A stretch of DNA of 64,000 bases from Lysinibacillus composti (GTDB taxonomy: Bacteria > Bacillota > Bacilli > Bacillales_A > Planococcaceae), in assembly GCF_016908465.1 (NCBI RefSeq), contig NZ_JAFBDY010000001.1:124001-188000 (forward strand). The letters are read 5' to 3'. Positions 53,233 through 63,279 of the stretch are shown piece after piece; positions within the stretch are counted from its first letter, which is position 1, and every line of letters begins with the position of its first letter. The position numbers and the translations under genes are program-made. The notes under the pieces are model-generated. The model was not told where the DNA came from and did no database searches. It saw only the letters and a list, made by a program, of their open reading frames with translations.

Positions 53233-53979
53233 TTACTCTTCATAAATCATTTTTTTTGTCATTCCACCATCAACGGTTAAATCAATACCTGTAACAAAAT
53301 CATTTCGTTCATCTGTTAAATAAAAACAAGCTTTTGCAATATCTTCGGGTCTTCCAACACGACCGGAGAAATGTTGGCTATGATCAATTTCTTTAAGCGC
53401 ATTATAATCGCCCGTTTCAATCCATCCAGGTGAGATACAATTTACTCGAATATGGTCCGGAGCAAAAGAACAGGCAAGTGCATGTGTAAGTGCTACGATT
53501 CCGCCTTTTGACGCAGCATATGATTCGGTATGAGGCTCTGACATCTTTGCTCTAGTTGAGGCCATAGAAACAATCGCTCCACCCCGTTCATTTAATCGCA
53601 TAAACTTTGCGGCCTCCCTTGAACAGAGAAAGACACTTCGTAAATTCGTATTGATGACCTCATCCCATTGTTCTAATGACAAATCATAGGGAGATAGTGG
53701 GCGAAAAATACCTGCATTATTAACGAGGATATCTATTTTTTTATAGCGTTCAATTGTCTTTGTCATGAGTAAACTAACATCTTTTTCCCTTCCTACATCA
53801 GTTGGAATATAGAAGGCGGAATACCCCTGTTCCACTAAATCCTTGCATACATTTTCCCCTAAATTTGCATTGACATCTGCAAGCACGACATTAGCACCCG
53901 ATTTTGCATATTGTGTGGCTATTTCTTTACCTATCCCTTGCGCGGCCCCAGTTACAATTACTACTTTATTTTGAAACAT
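53233..53979 (-). CDS. Short-chain dehydrogenase/reductase
   Basis: Classical SDR oxidoreductase of 248 residues, substrate unknown. It has the cofactor motif TGAAQGIG, ADVN after beta-2 (Asp suggesting NAD preference), NNAGIF, a catalytic Ser in MASTRAK 13 residues before Tyr of SYAASK, and ISPGWIET. ATG 53979 is six bases after GGAGG on the minus strand; a TTG two codons earlier is too close. It is upstream of the threonine aldolase on the same strand with a 214-base gap, so a shared operon is unlikely. Confidence 0.88.
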   Translation of the reverse strand: MFQNKVVIVTGAAQGIGKEIATQYAKSGANVVLADVNANLGENVCKDLVEQGYSAFYIPTDVGREKDVSLLMTKTIERYKKIDILVNNAGIFRPLSPYDLSLEQWDEVINTNLRSVFLCSREAAKFMRLNERGGAIVSMASTRAKMSEPHTESYAASKGGIVALTHALACSFAPDHIRVNCISPGWIETGDYNALKEIDHSQHFSGRVGRPEDIAKACFYLTDERNDFVTGIDLTVDGGMTKKMIYEE

Positions 53980-54398
53980 ATACAACCTCCAATAACATTT
54001 TTATAAACATTCACCAATTATACAAAAAATGAGTGGCAAAAAATAAAACATCTGCAAAATATTATAAGTCAAATTTTCATTCTGACAGATATTTTTTAAT
54101 GATTTCTTGATTCTAGGGGTAGGATTTTAATGTGGAGTAGGTAGAACGGTGACTTGCTAATAAAAAGTCGATTAAAAATAATACTTAAGGGTAACATTGA
54201 TAAATAACAAAGGGTATTTATGCTTATTGTTTAGTCAAAATCATTAAAGATATAAATTTGTATAATGTGCTTATTAAAAGAAATATTCCCCGAAATATGT
54301 AAATTTTACGAATTCTGTTGTTCACATAATTATTTAAAGGTAAAATAACATCGATATACAAACATTTTTTAGCATATTACACCTAGGAGTGTGACAGT
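53980..54398. other. Intergenic gap between the SDR gene and ysoA
   Basis: About 420 AT-rich bases between divergent genes. Apart from isolated TATAAT-like hexamers (for example near 54256) I see no RNA gene, terminator, repeat or convincing reading frame. The ysoA ribosome site TAGGAGTG is at its right end. Confidence 0.5.
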
Positions 54399-55391
54399 TT
54401 GAGGAAAAAACGAAATAAAATAACTACTTTCGAAAATGTCGTTCTTTTTCCTGGGACAGTTGAAAGATTAATTGCAAAAGCGCATGAATATGTAGAGACG
54501 TATCAATATGATTTAGCCAATAAAAACTTTGAAGAAGCATTGAAATATAGTGACGAAAGTGATGAACTAACTCTTAGTGTATATGCTTACTCATTATATG
54601 AAGCAAAGTCTTTTGAAAAAGCGAAAGAAATCTGTGAAGAGCTTTTAAGTATCGGTCCATCTATGTACTTAGAAGTAATGGAATTATATTTAACAATTTG
54701 TATCCAGTTAAAACAGTATAAACAGGTGGAAAGTATTATAACGTCTTTATTAGAAGAAGAAGCTATTCCAGCTGACCAAATTGAAAAATTCCAACGTTTA
54801 AAAGAGTTAAATGCTAATATTGCTGAGAATATCTATCAGCAGGAAGATATAGTAAACAATAAACTTCAGCTTGATGTTGATACATTTTCAATTGACTATT
54901 TTTTATCGTTAAAACCTAATGAACAACTTATGCAAGTTCATAGTTTAACTACGGTAAATATTCGTCCGATTGTCGTACAACTAAAGGCCATTGTAGAAAA
55001 TGAAACCACACATACCTTTATTAAGAGCTTGATTCTAATATTATTGGTTGAACAAAATGTTGATATAAATTTAACTATTTCGAAATTTGGTAGGGAGATG
55101 GAAGTGAATCCATCAAAAATGGAACTGCCTACTAAATTACCGCAATTTAATAAAGTTTCTGATCTTGTTAATGAGCAATTGGATCAAGAACCTTCTATAT
55201 TGGAAATGGTTCAATATTTAATTTCAAAACATTCAATTGTTACGTATCCCTTTGAGTGGTTGGACTATGATTCGGAAGATGTAGCATTAAGTTATATTGA
55301 TTTTGTTCGAACAATGTTTGGTAGTATTCGAGAAATGGATTACGAGGTTGTTGATTTTTTGCAAAATCTTGAGAAGTTAACAGAACTATAA
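54399..55391 (+). CDS. ysoA: Tetratricopeptide-repeat protein YsoA
   Basis: A 330-residue helical repeat protein, function unknown, at the place of B. subtilis ysoA just before tig. TPR-like pairs are visible at about 24-60 (AHEYVETYQYDLANKNFEEALKY) and 58-92 (AYSLYEAKSFEKAKEICEELL), with further helices to the end. TTG 54399 is used: TAGGAGTG lies ten bases before and no later ATG is near. tig has its own promoter. Confidence 0.82.
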   Translation: MRKKRNKITTFENVVLFPGTVERLIAKAHEYVETYQYDLANKNFEEALKYSDESDELTLSVYAYSLYEAKSFEKAKEICEELLSIGPSMYLEVMELYLTICIQLKQYKQVESIITSLLEEEAIPADQIEKFQRLKELNANIAENIYQQEDIVNNKLQLDVDTFSIDYFLSLKPNEQLMQVHSLTTVNIRPIVVQLKAIVENETTHTFIKSLILILLVEQNVDINLTISKFGREMEVNPSKMELPTKLPQFNKVSDLVNEQLDQEPSILEMVQYLISKHSIVTYPFEWLDYDSEDVALSYIDFVRTMFGSIREMDYEVVDFLQNLEKLTEL

Positions 55392-55407
55392 TAAGAAATG
55401 AAAAAAG

Positions 55408-55435
55408 TTGAAACTCATGCCAACTATGATATACT
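55408..55435 (+). promoter_or_regulatory. tig promoter
   Basis: TTGAAA (55408-55413), a 16-base spacer and TATACT (55430-55435) with an extended TG at 55427-55428. Confidence 0.65.
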
Positions 55436-55506
55436 AAAATGGTTGTCAAAATCGTATAAAACGAGTGGTTTGGTAATCTTAGTAAACAATTTTGGAGGTA
55501 TTATAC

Positions 55507-56796
55507 ATGTCAGCAAAATGGGAAAAACAAGAAGGAAATATCGGTACTTTAACAATTGAAGTACCAGCTGAAGAAGTAAACAAAGCTTTAGATAAGGCTT
55601 TTGCTAAAGTAGTAAAAGAAATTAACGTGCCAGGCTTCCGTAAAGGAAAAATGCCTCGTCCACTATTTGAAAAACGTTTTGGTGTAGAAGCACTATACCA
55701 AGATGCTTTAGAAATTCTTGTACCTGATGCATATTCAACTGCAATCGATGAAACTGGTATTACTCCAGTTGACTATCCAGAAATCTCAGGAACTGAAGAC
55801 TTTGCTAAAAACCAAGTGTTCACATTTACAGCTAAAGTAACTGTAAAACCTGAACCAAAACTTGGTGAATATAAAGGTCTTGAAGTGACAAAATTAGAAA
55901 CTACTGTAACTGATGAAGAAGTTGAAGAACAAATTCAAGAACAATTAAAACGCAAAGCTGAGTTAGAAATTAAAGATGACGAAGCAATCGTTGAAGGTGA
56001 TACAGCTGTAATCGACTTCGAAGGTTTTGTAGGTGAAGAAGCATTTGAAGGTGGAAAAGGGGAAGACTATCCACTAGAAATCGGTTCTGGCTCATTCATC
56101 CCAGGATTTGAAGAACAATTAGTTGGTTTAAAAGCTGGTGAATCTAAAGATGTAGTTGTAACATTCCCAGAAGAATACCATGCTGCAGAATTAGCTGGTA
56201 AAGAAGCTACTTTCAAAGTAACAATTAAAGAAGTTAAAACAAAAGTACTTCCAGAGCTTAACGATGATTTCGCGAAAGAAATTGACCCAGAAGTTGAAAG
56301 TTTAGATGCATTACGTGCAAAAATTAAATCTCAAACAGAAGAACAAAAGAAATCAGAAGCTGAAAGCGCTCTACGTGATGAATTAGTTGAAAAAGCTGCT
56401 GAAAACACTGAAATCGAAATTCCAGAATCAATGATTCATAACGAAATCCACCGTATGATTGATGAATTCGGTCAACGTTTACAAATGCAAGGTATGACTC
56501 TTGATCTTTACTATCAATTCTCTGGTCAAGATGAAAATGCTTTACATGAGCAAATGCGTCCAGAAGCTGAAAACCGTGTACGTGTTTCTTTAACATTAGA
56601 AGCAATCGGAAAAGCTGAAAATATCGAAATTACTGAAGAAGATGTTAACGCAGAGTTAGAAAAAATGACTTCACAATTCGGTATGACAAAGGAACAAATC
56701 ATCACTGCTTTAGGTGGCTCAACTGAAATTCTTGAAAACGATATTCGTACTCAAAAAACAGTTGAATTCCTAGTTGAAAACGCAAAAATTTCATAA
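55507..56796 (+). CDS. tig: Trigger factor
   Basis: Ribosome-bound chaperone and peptidyl-prolyl isomerase. The 429-residue chain has the N-terminal ribosome-binding domain with the signature [19 protein letters not shown] (about residues 38-57), a central FKBP-like domain (about 150-245, [20 protein letters not shown]) and the C-terminal chaperone arms. Start ATG 55507 ([11 protein letters not shown]) follows TTGGAGG; an upstream in-frame ATG at 55492 precedes that site. clpX follows after a terminator. Confidence 0.96.
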   Translation: MSAKWEKQEGNIGTLTIEVPAEEVNKALDKAFAKVVKEINVPGFRKGKMPRPLFEKRFGVEALYQDALEILVPDAYSTAIDETGITPVDYPEISGTEDFAKNQVFTFTAKVTVKPEPKLGEYKGLEVTKLETTVTDEEVEEQIQEQLKRKAELEIKDDEAIVEGDTAVIDFEGFVGEEAFEGGKGEDYPLEIGSGSFIPGFEEQLVGLKAGESKDVVVTFPEEYHAAELAGKEATFKVTIKEVKTKVLPELNDDFAKEIDPEVESLDALRAKIKSQTEEQKKSEAESALRDELVEKAAENTEIEIPESMIHNEIHRMIDEFGQRLQMQGMTLDLYYQFSGQDENALHEQMRPEAENRVRVSLTLEAIGKAENIEITEEDVNAELEKMTSQFGMTKEQIITALGGSTEILENDIRTQKTVEFLVENAKIS

Positions 56797-56862
56797 TAAA
56801 TTTACTGAATGATTTCTGTTTATTTAGTAAAATAAAAATGAATATTTATATTTAGAATGTAG

Positions 56863-56896
56863 AACAAGGTACGATTAATAACGTACCTTGTTTTAA
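56863..56896 (+). terminator. tig terminator
   Basis: AACAAGGTACG (56863-56873) pairs with CGTACCTTGTT (56882-56892) and is followed by TTAA; a short T run. Confidence 0.75.
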
Positions 56897-57015
56897 CATA
56901 CATAACGTTTTACACTGTTGCTAAAATAAAAGAAAGAATTAGCAATAGTAAACAACTTATTTGATTATCTAGTGGGAATCTTGTAAGATTGTTGCTTGAA
57001 TAGGGGTGAAGCAAA

Positions 57016-58278
57016 TTGTTCAAATTTAATGATGAAAAAGGCAATTTAAAATGCTCTTTTTGTGGTAAACCACAAGAACAAGTGCGCAAATTAGTAGCCG
57101 GTCCGGGTGTCTATATTTGTGATGAATGTATAGAACTTTGCTCTGAAATTGTCGTAGAAGAATTGGGTGTGGAAGAAGAAATTGAACTTCAAGACATTCC
57201 AAAGCCGAAAGAGATATTAGCAATTTTAGACGAATATGTTATTGGACAAGAACGTGCTAAAAAATCATTAGCTGTTGCTGTTTACAATCACTATAAACGA
57301 ATTAATTCAAATAGTAAGATTGATGATGTCGAATTATCTAAATCGAATATTGTATTAATTGGACCAACTGGTAGTGGTAAAACTTTACTTGCCCAAACTT
57401 TAGCAAGAATATTAAACGTACCATTTGCAATTGCAGATGCAACTTCACTTACAGAAGCTGGTTATGTAGGGGAAGACGTTGAAAATATTTTATTAAAATT
57501 AATACAAGCTGCTGATTATGATATAGAACGTGCAGAAAAGGGCATTATTTATATCGACGAAATCGATAAAGTTGCTCGTAAATCCGAGAACCCTTCTATT
57601 ACTCGTGATGTTTCAGGTGAAGGTGTTCAACAAGCACTACTAAAAATTCTAGAAGGTACTGTAGCTAGTGTTCCTCCTCAAGGAGGTCGAAAGCACCCAC
57701 ATCAAGAATTTTTACAAATCGATACGACAAATATTTTATTTATCGTTGGTGGAGCTTTTGATGGAATCGAAAGTATCATTAAACGTCGTTTAGGTCAAAA
57801 AGTAATTGGCTTTGGTTCTGATCCAACAAAAGTTGAAGAAGAAACTAAATCCCTACTTTCTCAGCTAATTCCTGAGGATTTATTAAAATTCGGGTTAATT
57901 CCAGAATTTATTGGACGTTTACCTGTCCTTGCTTCATTAGAGCAATTAGATGAAGAAGCATTAGTTCAAATTTTAACTGAACCTAAGAATGCATTAGTTA
58001 AGCAATATCAAAAAATGCTTGAAATAGACCAAGTTGAACTAGAATTTGAAGAAGATGCTTTGAAAGCTATTGCACAAGAAGCAATTGAAAGAAAAACTGG
58101 TGCACGTGGTTTAAGATCTATTATTGAGGCGACAATGCTTGAAATGATGTTTGAGCTTCCATCCCGTGAAGATATCGTGAAATGTATCGTGACGAAGGAA
58201 GCCATATTAGAAAAAGAGCAGCCAAAATTAATACTTTCTGATGGAACTGAACTAAGCAATAATAAAACTTCTGCATAA
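57016..58278 (+). CDS. clpX: ATP-dependent Clp protease ATP-binding subunit ClpX
   Basis: AAA+ unfoldase feeding substrates to ClpP. The 420-residue chain has the zinc-binding domain (Cys13, Cys16, Cys35, Cys38), Walker A GPTGSGKT, Walker [10 protein letters not shown], pore loops and the sensor-2 region [15 protein letters not shown] 57016 gives the conserved start [16 protein letters not shown] and follows AGGGGTGAAG. In B. subtilis lonB follows; here clpX is followed directly by lonA. Confidence 0.97.
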   Translation: MFKFNDEKGNLKCSFCGKPQEQVRKLVAGPGVYICDECIELCSEIVVEELGVEEEIELQDIPKPKEILAILDEYVIGQERAKKSLAVAVYNHYKRINSNSKIDDVELSKSNIVLIGPTGSGKTLLAQTLARILNVPFAIADATSLTEAGYVGEDVENILLKLIQAADYDIERAEKGIIYIDEIDKVARKSENPSITRDVSGEGVQQALLKILEGTVASVPPQGGRKHPHQEFLQIDTTNILFIVGGAFDGIESIIKRRLGQKVIGFGSDPTKVEEETKSLLSQLIPEDLLKFGLIPEFIGRLPVLASLEQLDEEALVQILTEPKNALVKQYQKMLEIDQVELEFEEDALKAIAQEAIERKTGARGLRSIIEATMLEMMFELPSREDIVKCIVTKEAILEKEQPKLILSDGTELSNNKTSA

Positions 58279-58309
58279 ATTATTATTAGTTCTTACTACA
58301 GATACAACA

Positions 58310-58364
58310 AAAGAGCTGGCTTCGAGATACGGATTCCCGTTAAAGTCGTAAGTCAGCTCTTTCT
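58310..58364 (+). terminator. clpX terminator-like hairpin
   Basis: AAAGAGCTGGCTT (58310-58322) pairs with AAGTCAGCTCTTT (58350-58362), a 13-bp stem with a 27-base loop; the T run is short. 58365-58570 upstream of lonA shows only a weak GTGAAA/TTTCAC repeat near 58513-58535 and a possible TACAAT -10; no confident promoter. Confidence 0.65.
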
Positions 58365-58587
58365 ACAACTAAAAATATTGGTAAATGTTACATATCGCAA
58401 ATATTCATTAATTAAAATAATAACCACATAATAACACTATATGAGGCTAGAACCTGTAAGACTACAATATATTACTATTTCAGATGCTGTAAATATTGTT
58501 ATTTCTTTGTAAGTGAAATATAGTGATTTTTTCACATACTACAATGGCGGGTTGATTCGGATAAATTGGATGGAGGTGAATACCCGC

Positions 58588-60906
58588 ATGGATAAAATGA
58601 AAGAGAATATCCCATTACTGCCTTTACGCGGATTATTGGTTTACCCTTCAATGGTTTTACATATTGATGTAGGTAGAGCGCGATCTGTAGCAGCTTTAGA
58701 ACATGCAATGGTAAACGATAACCAAATCTTCTTAGCTACACAAAAAGATCTACGAGTTGAACAGCCAACACAAGAAGAACTTTATACAATTGGTACATTA
58801 GTTAATGTAAAACAAATGCTAAAGTTACCTAATGGGACACTACGCATTTTAGTTGAAGGCATTAGCCGTGCGAAAATTGTTAACTATGCTGAGGAAGAAG
58901 ACTTTACAATAGTGGATCTTGAAATACATGAGGATGATTCAAAGAAAGATGCCGAAATTGAGGCATTAATGCGTACATTAATTAGTTACTTTGAAAAGTA
59001 TGCTAAATCATCAAACAAGATTACAACTGAAACAATCGAGTCAGTGATCGATATCGATGAACCGGGTAGACTTACTGATATTATTGCTTCGCATTTACCA
59101 CTTAAAATTGCTGAAAAGCAAGAAATTTTAAGTATCTTTAATGTGAAAAAACGTTTAGATCATTTAATTATTCGTTTACACGATGAACAAGAAGTATTAA
59201 ATCTTGAGAAGAAAATAAATTCAAAAGTCAAGCAGGCCATGGAACGTACTCAAAAAGAGTATTACTTACGTGAGCAAATGAAAGCAATACAATCTGAACT
59301 TGGCGATCGGGATGGTAAAAGCGGCGAAGTAGCAGATTTACGTAAGCGTGTCGACGAATCAGGTATGCCTGAGTCGACTAAGAAGATCGCTCTAAAGGAA
59401 TTAGACAGATATGAGAAATTGCCTGCTGCAAGTGCTGAGAGCGGTGTTATTCGAAATTACCTTGAGTGGCTTGTAACACTTCCTTGGACAGAAAGTACCA
59501 CAGATCGTCTAGACATTGCACATGCAGAAGAAATCTTAAATCGTGATCATGATGGTCTAGAAAAGGTAAAAGAAAGAATTTTAGAGTATTTATCAGTTCG
59601 TCAGTTAATGCAAACTATTAAAGGGCCAATTCTTTGTTTAGTAGGACCTCCGGGAGTAGGGAAAACTTCCTTAGCTCGTTCGGTTGCAGAAAGTCTAGAC
59701 CGTAATTTTGTCCGTATTTCTTTAGGTGGGGTACGTGACGAATCAGAAATTCGTGGACACCGCCGTACCTATGTTGGAGCAATGCCAGGTCGAATCATTC
59801 AAGGAATGAAAAAAGCAGGTACTATAAACCCTGTTTTCTTATTAGATGAAATTGATAAAATGTCTAATGACTTCCGTGGAGACCCTTCTGCTGCAATGCT
59901 TGAAGTTCTTGATCCAGAACAAAATAATACGTTTAGTGATCATTACCTTGAGGAACCTTATGATTTATCGAAAGTATTATTCATTGCAACCGCAAATGAT
60001 TTAAGTACAATTCCTGGTCCTTTATTAGACCGTATGGAAGTCATTTCAATTGCTGGATATACAGAAATTGAGAAGATTGCAATTACTCAAAATCATTTAA
60101 TACCTAAACAGTTAAAAGAAAATGGTTTGAAAAAATCCCAACTTGTCATAAAAGACGAGGCGGTCGTTGATTTAATACGTTATTATACGCGTGAAGCAGG
60201 TGTACGTAATTTACAAAGACAAATTGCTGCACTTTGCCGTAAAGCTGCTAAAATCATTGTATCCGGTGATAAAAAGCGTGTTACTGTGAATTCTAAAGTA
60301 TTAATTGAAATGTTAGGTAAACACAAGTTCCGTTACGGTCAGGCAGAAACGGAAAACCAAATTGGAGTAGCAACTGGTTTAGCCTATACAACTGTTGGTG
60401 GTGACACACTTCAAATTGAAGTATCTATTACAGCAGGTAAAGGTAAATTGCAATTGACAGGTAAACTTGGTGACGTAATGAAAGAATCAGCACAAACAGC
60501 ATTATCTTATGTGCGCTCACTTTCAGATAAGCTTGAAATTGATGCAGATTTCTTTGACAAACACGATATTCATATTCACGTACCTGAAGGAGCTGTACCT
60601 AAGGATGGACCTTCAGCAGGGATTACAATGACAACTGCACTTGTTTCCGCTATTTCTAATAAGCCTATCAAGCGTGAAATTGGAATGACTGGTGAAATTA
60701 CACTACGAGGTCGTGTATTACCTATAGGTGGGTTAAAAGAAAAGTCATTAGGTGCGCATCGTGCCGGCTTAACGACTATTATCATCCCGAAAGATAATGA
60801 GCGTGATATTGATGATATTCCTGAAACAATTCGAGAACAACTAACATTCAAACCAGTTTCTTCAGCAGAAGAAGTTCTTGATATTGCGCTTATGGGAGGT
60901 TTTTAA
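58588..60906 (+). CDS. lonA: ATP-dependent protease LonA
   Basis: Quality-control AAA+ serine protease. The 772-residue chain has the N-terminal substrate domain (IPLLPLRGLLVYPSMVLH), the ATPase with GPPGVGKTS and FLLDEIDKM, and the protease domain with catalytic Ser676 (PKDGPSAG) and Lys719 (GLKEKSLGAHRAG). ATG 58588 follows TGGAGGTGAA at a spacing of ten; the frame is open further upstream without a ribosome site. ysxC starts on the base after the stop codon. Confidence 0.97.
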   Translation: MDKMKENIPLLPLRGLLVYPSMVLHIDVGRARSVAALEHAMVNDNQIFLATQKDLRVEQPTQEELYTIGTLVNVKQMLKLPNGTLRILVEGISRAKIVNYAEEEDFTIVDLEIHEDDSKKDAEIEALMRTLISYFEKYAKSSNKITTETIESVIDIDEPGRLTDIIASHLPLKIAEKQEILSIFNVKKRLDHLIIRLHDEQEVLNLEKKINSKVKQAMERTQKEYYLREQMKAIQSELGDRDGKSGEVADLRKRVDESGMPESTKKIALKELDRYEKLPAASAESGVIRNYLEWLVTLPWTESTTDRLDIAHAEEILNRDHDGLEKVKERILEYLSVRQLMQTIKGPILCLVGPPGVGKTSLARSVAESLDRNFVRISLGGVRDESEIRGHRRTYVGAMPGRIIQGMKKAGTINPVFLLDEIDKMSNDFRGDPSAAMLEVLDPEQNNTFSDHYLEEPYDLSKVLFIATANDLSTIPGPLLDRMEVISIAGYTEIEKIAITQNHLIPKQLKENGLKKSQLVIKDEAVVDLIRYYTREAGVRNLQRQIAALCRKAAKIIVSGDKKRVTVNSKVLIEMLGKHKFRYGQAETENQIGVATGLAYTTVGGDTLQIEVSITAGKGKLQLTGKLGDVMKESAQTALSYVRSLSDKLEIDADFFDKHDIHIHVPEGAVPKDGPSAGITMTTALVSAISNKPIKREIGMTGEITLRGRVLPIGGLKEKSLGAHRAGLTTIIIPKDNERDIDDIPETIREQLTFKPVSSAEEVLDIALMGGF

Positions 60907-61488
60907 ATGAAAGTCCAAAATGTCGAAATGGTAATTAGTGCTGTCCGACCAGAACAATACCCAGAAGATGGGCTACCTGAATTTGCTCTAGCCGGTCGTT
61001 CTAATGTAGGGAAGTCGTCCTTTATTAACAGAATGATTGGGCGGAAATCTCTCGCGCGCATTTCTTCTAAACCTGGGAAAACTCAAACACTTAATTTCTA
61101 CAAAATTGAAGAACAGCTGTTTTTTGTAGATGTACCTGGTTATGGTTATGCGAAAGTATCGAAGACTGAACGTGAAGCATGGGGTAAAATGATTGAACGA
61201 TATATAACAGCGCGTAAGGAATTACGTGCTGTCGTTTTAATTGTGGACTTGCGTCATCCCCCAACTAATGATGATTGTATGATGTATGATTTTTTAAAGT
61301 ATTACAATATCCCGGCTATTGTTATTGCAACAAAAGCAGATAAAATCCCAAAAGGTAAGTGGGATAAACATAAAAAAATCGTAAGAGAAACCTTGAATAT
61401 GGATCACAATGACCCAATAATTGTTTTTTCTTCTGAAAAAGGACTTGGGTTTGAACTTGCATGGGCTGAAATAGAACAGCGCATGTAG
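60907..61488 (+). CDS. ysxC: Ribosome biogenesis GTPase YsxC/EngB
   Basis: Essential GTPase in 50S subunit assembly. The 193-residue product has the G1 motif [11 protein letters not shown]3 [11 protein letters not shown]4 [10 protein letters not shown] and G5 region VFSSEKG. ATG 60907 abuts the lonA stop (TAAATG), a tightly coupled lonA-ysxC pair as in B. subtilis; its ribosome site GGGAGG lies inside lonA. Confidence 0.96.
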   Translation: MKVQNVEMVISAVRPEQYPEDGLPEFALAGRSNVGKSSFINRMIGRKSLARISSKPGKTQTLNFYKIEEQLFFVDVPGYGYAKVSKTEREAWGKMIERYITARKELRAVVLIVDLRHPPTNDDCMMYDFLKYYNIPAIVIATKADKIPKGKWDKHKKIVRETLNMDHNDPIIVFSSEKGLGFELAWAEIEQRM

Positions 61489-61508
61489 TACATATGACAA
61501 GACGAACG

Positions 61509-61541
61509 AAAAGGGTGGACATAAACGTGTCACACCCTTTT
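61509..61541 (+). terminator. lonA-ysxC terminator
   Basis: AAAAGGGTGGAC (61509-61520) pairs with GTC-A-CACCCTTTT (61529-61541) with one bulged A. Confidence 0.8.
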
Positions 61542-61639
61542 AAGAATATTGTCGAATTTAATTTGTTTTCAAACTTAAGTTATCAGGAATAGTGTGTTAT
61601 TATGGACAGGTACATTTATATTGAAACATAACGTAATAT

Positions 61640-61668
61640 TTGTTACACTTAATTAGAATTATTCTAAA
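61640..61668 (+). promoter_or_regulatory. hemA promoter with Per box
   Basis: TTAGAATTATTCTAA (61653-61667) is a perfect 7-1-7 palindrome matching the PerR box TTATAATNATTATAA at 13 of 15 positions. It overlaps a possible promoter TTGTTA (61640-61645), 17 bases, TCTAAA (61663-61668). PerR, the peroxide-sensing repressor, controls hemA in B. subtilis. Confidence 0.65.
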
Positions 61669-61772
61669 TAAATAATGGTTTCATAGCATGTTCACAAATG
61701 ATAATTAAAAAGCTCCTTGGAATATGTTAAAATGGAATCTGTGAAATAGAAAGTGTGAGGTGTGATCAGGTC

Positions 61773-63134
61773 ATGCATACACTCGTAGTAGGCTTGAATT
61801 ATAAAACAGCCCCAGTCGAGATACGTGAAAAATTGTCGTTTATCGAAAGTGAATTACCGACTGCAATGGCTGAACTAAAAAAACAAAAAAGTATATTAGA
61901 AGATGTCATTGTGTCAACATGTAACAGAACTGAGATATACGCTGTTGTTGACCAACTTAACACCGGTCGTTACTATATAAAGAAATTCTTATCGGATTGG
62001 TTTGACATTCCAATGAATCAATTTGATAATCATTTATATATCCGTGAAGATGACGAATCTTTACATCATTTATTCCGTGTGACATCTGGTATTGATTCAA
62101 TGGTATTAGGCGAAACTCAAATTCTTGGACAAGTTAAGAAAAGCTTTTTAGAAGCTCAAGAAATAGGTACGACTGGAACCATTTACAACCAACTGTTCAA
62201 ACAAGCTGTAACATTTGCAAAACGTGCACATAACGATACAGCAATAGGTGAGAATGCGGTATCTGTTTCCTATGCAGCAGTGGAGTTAGCAAAAAAAATA
62301 TTTGGCTCTCTTAAAAACAAACATGTTGCGATTTTAGGAGCAGGAAAAATGGGACAACTCGCTATTGAAAATTTATACGGTAATGGAGTTGGAAAAGTTA
62401 CTGTAGTTAATCGTACATTTGAAAAAGCACATAAACTTGCCGAAAAGTTCAATGGCGATGCAAAATCAATGGAAGAGTTACAATGTACTTTGCTTGAAGC
62501 GGACATCTTAATTAGTTCAACAGGTTCTACTGAATATGTAATTGATTATGAATTAATGCAATTCGTTGAACGTTTACGAAAAGGTAAGCCATTATTTATG
62601 GTTGATATTGCTGTACCGCGTGACTTAGATCCTCGTATCGGTGATTTACCAAACGTCTTCTTATACGATATTGATGATTTACAAGGAATTGTAGAAGCAA
62701 ATTTAGCAGAACGTGAAAATGCTGCAAGAGAGATTACTGAACTGATTGGACATGAAGTTGTTCAATTTAAAGAGTGGTTTGCAACACTTGGTGTAGTGCC
62801 AGTAATTTCAGCACTACGAAAAAAAGCAAATCGAATTCAAGAAGAAACAATGACAAGCATTTTAAATAAAATGCCGGAATTAACTGAGCGTGAACGTAAA
62901 ATTTTAAATAAGCATACGAAATCTATTATTAATCAGTTGCTGAAGGAGCCGATTCTTCAAGCGAAGGAAATGGCAAATGCCCCAAAAGCTGAACAGCAAC
63001 TTCAATTATTCCAACAAATTTTTGGAATAGAAGAAGAAGTTCAGGAAGAAGTCATTGTACAACATAATCGAGATAAAGAACGTGAAGAAAAAGCGACAAT
63101 TGATTCGGTTATAAATACAAATTTATCCTTTTAA
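61773..63134 (+). CDS. hemA: Glutamyl-tRNA reductase
   Basis: First enzyme of the C5 heme pathway, reducing glutamyl-tRNA to glutamate-1-semialdehyde with NADPH. The 453-residue chain has the family start [20 protein letters not shown], catalytic Cys50 in [22 protein letters not shown], the NADPH motif [11 protein letters not shown] and a C-terminal dimerisation helix. ATG 61773 follows GAGGTGTGATCAGG; an ATG-free frame extends upstream. A Per box lies in the promoter. hemX follows after a long hairpin. Confidence 0.96.
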   Translation: MHTLVVGLNYKTAPVEIREKLSFIESELPTAMAELKKQKSILEDVIVSTCNRTEIYAVVDQLNTGRYYIKKFLSDWFDIPMNQFDNHLYIREDDESLHHLFRVTSGIDSMVLGETQILGQVKKSFLEAQEIGTTGTIYNQLFKQAVTFAKRAHNDTAIGENAVSVSYAAVELAKKIFGSLKNKHVAILGAGKMGQLAIENLYGNGVGKVTVVNRTFEKAHKLAEKFNGDAKSMEELQCTLLEADILISSTGSTEYVIDYELMQFVERLRKGKPLFMVDIAVPRDLDPRIGDLPNVFLYDIDDLQGIVEANLAERENAAREITELIGHEVVQFKEWFATLGVVPVISALRKKANRIQEETMTSILNKMPELTERERKILNKHTKSIINQLLKEPILQAKEMANAPKAEQQLQLFQQIFGIEEEVQEEVIVQHNRDKEREEKATIDSVINTNLSF

Positions 63135-63148
63135 AAGGCAATAAATTA

Positions 63149-63193
63149 AGGCGTTTTCGTATCGGTATGATATTCTAAGATACGAAAACGCCT
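63149..63193 (+). terminator. Long hairpin between hemA and hemX
   Basis: AGGCGTTTTCGTATC (63149-63163) and GATACGAAAACGCCT (63179-63193) form a perfect 15-bp stem with a 15-base loop, followed by ATTTGTGTTGTTTCT. It may partly terminate or set the 3' end of hemA within the hem operon. Confidence 0.7.
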
Positions 63194-63279
63194 ATTTGTG
63201 TTGTTTCTCTTTATCCAATTTTTGAGAAAGATTAAGTATTAGTAAAAGAAAAGTTGTAAAAGCTTAAGAAGGGTTGCAA

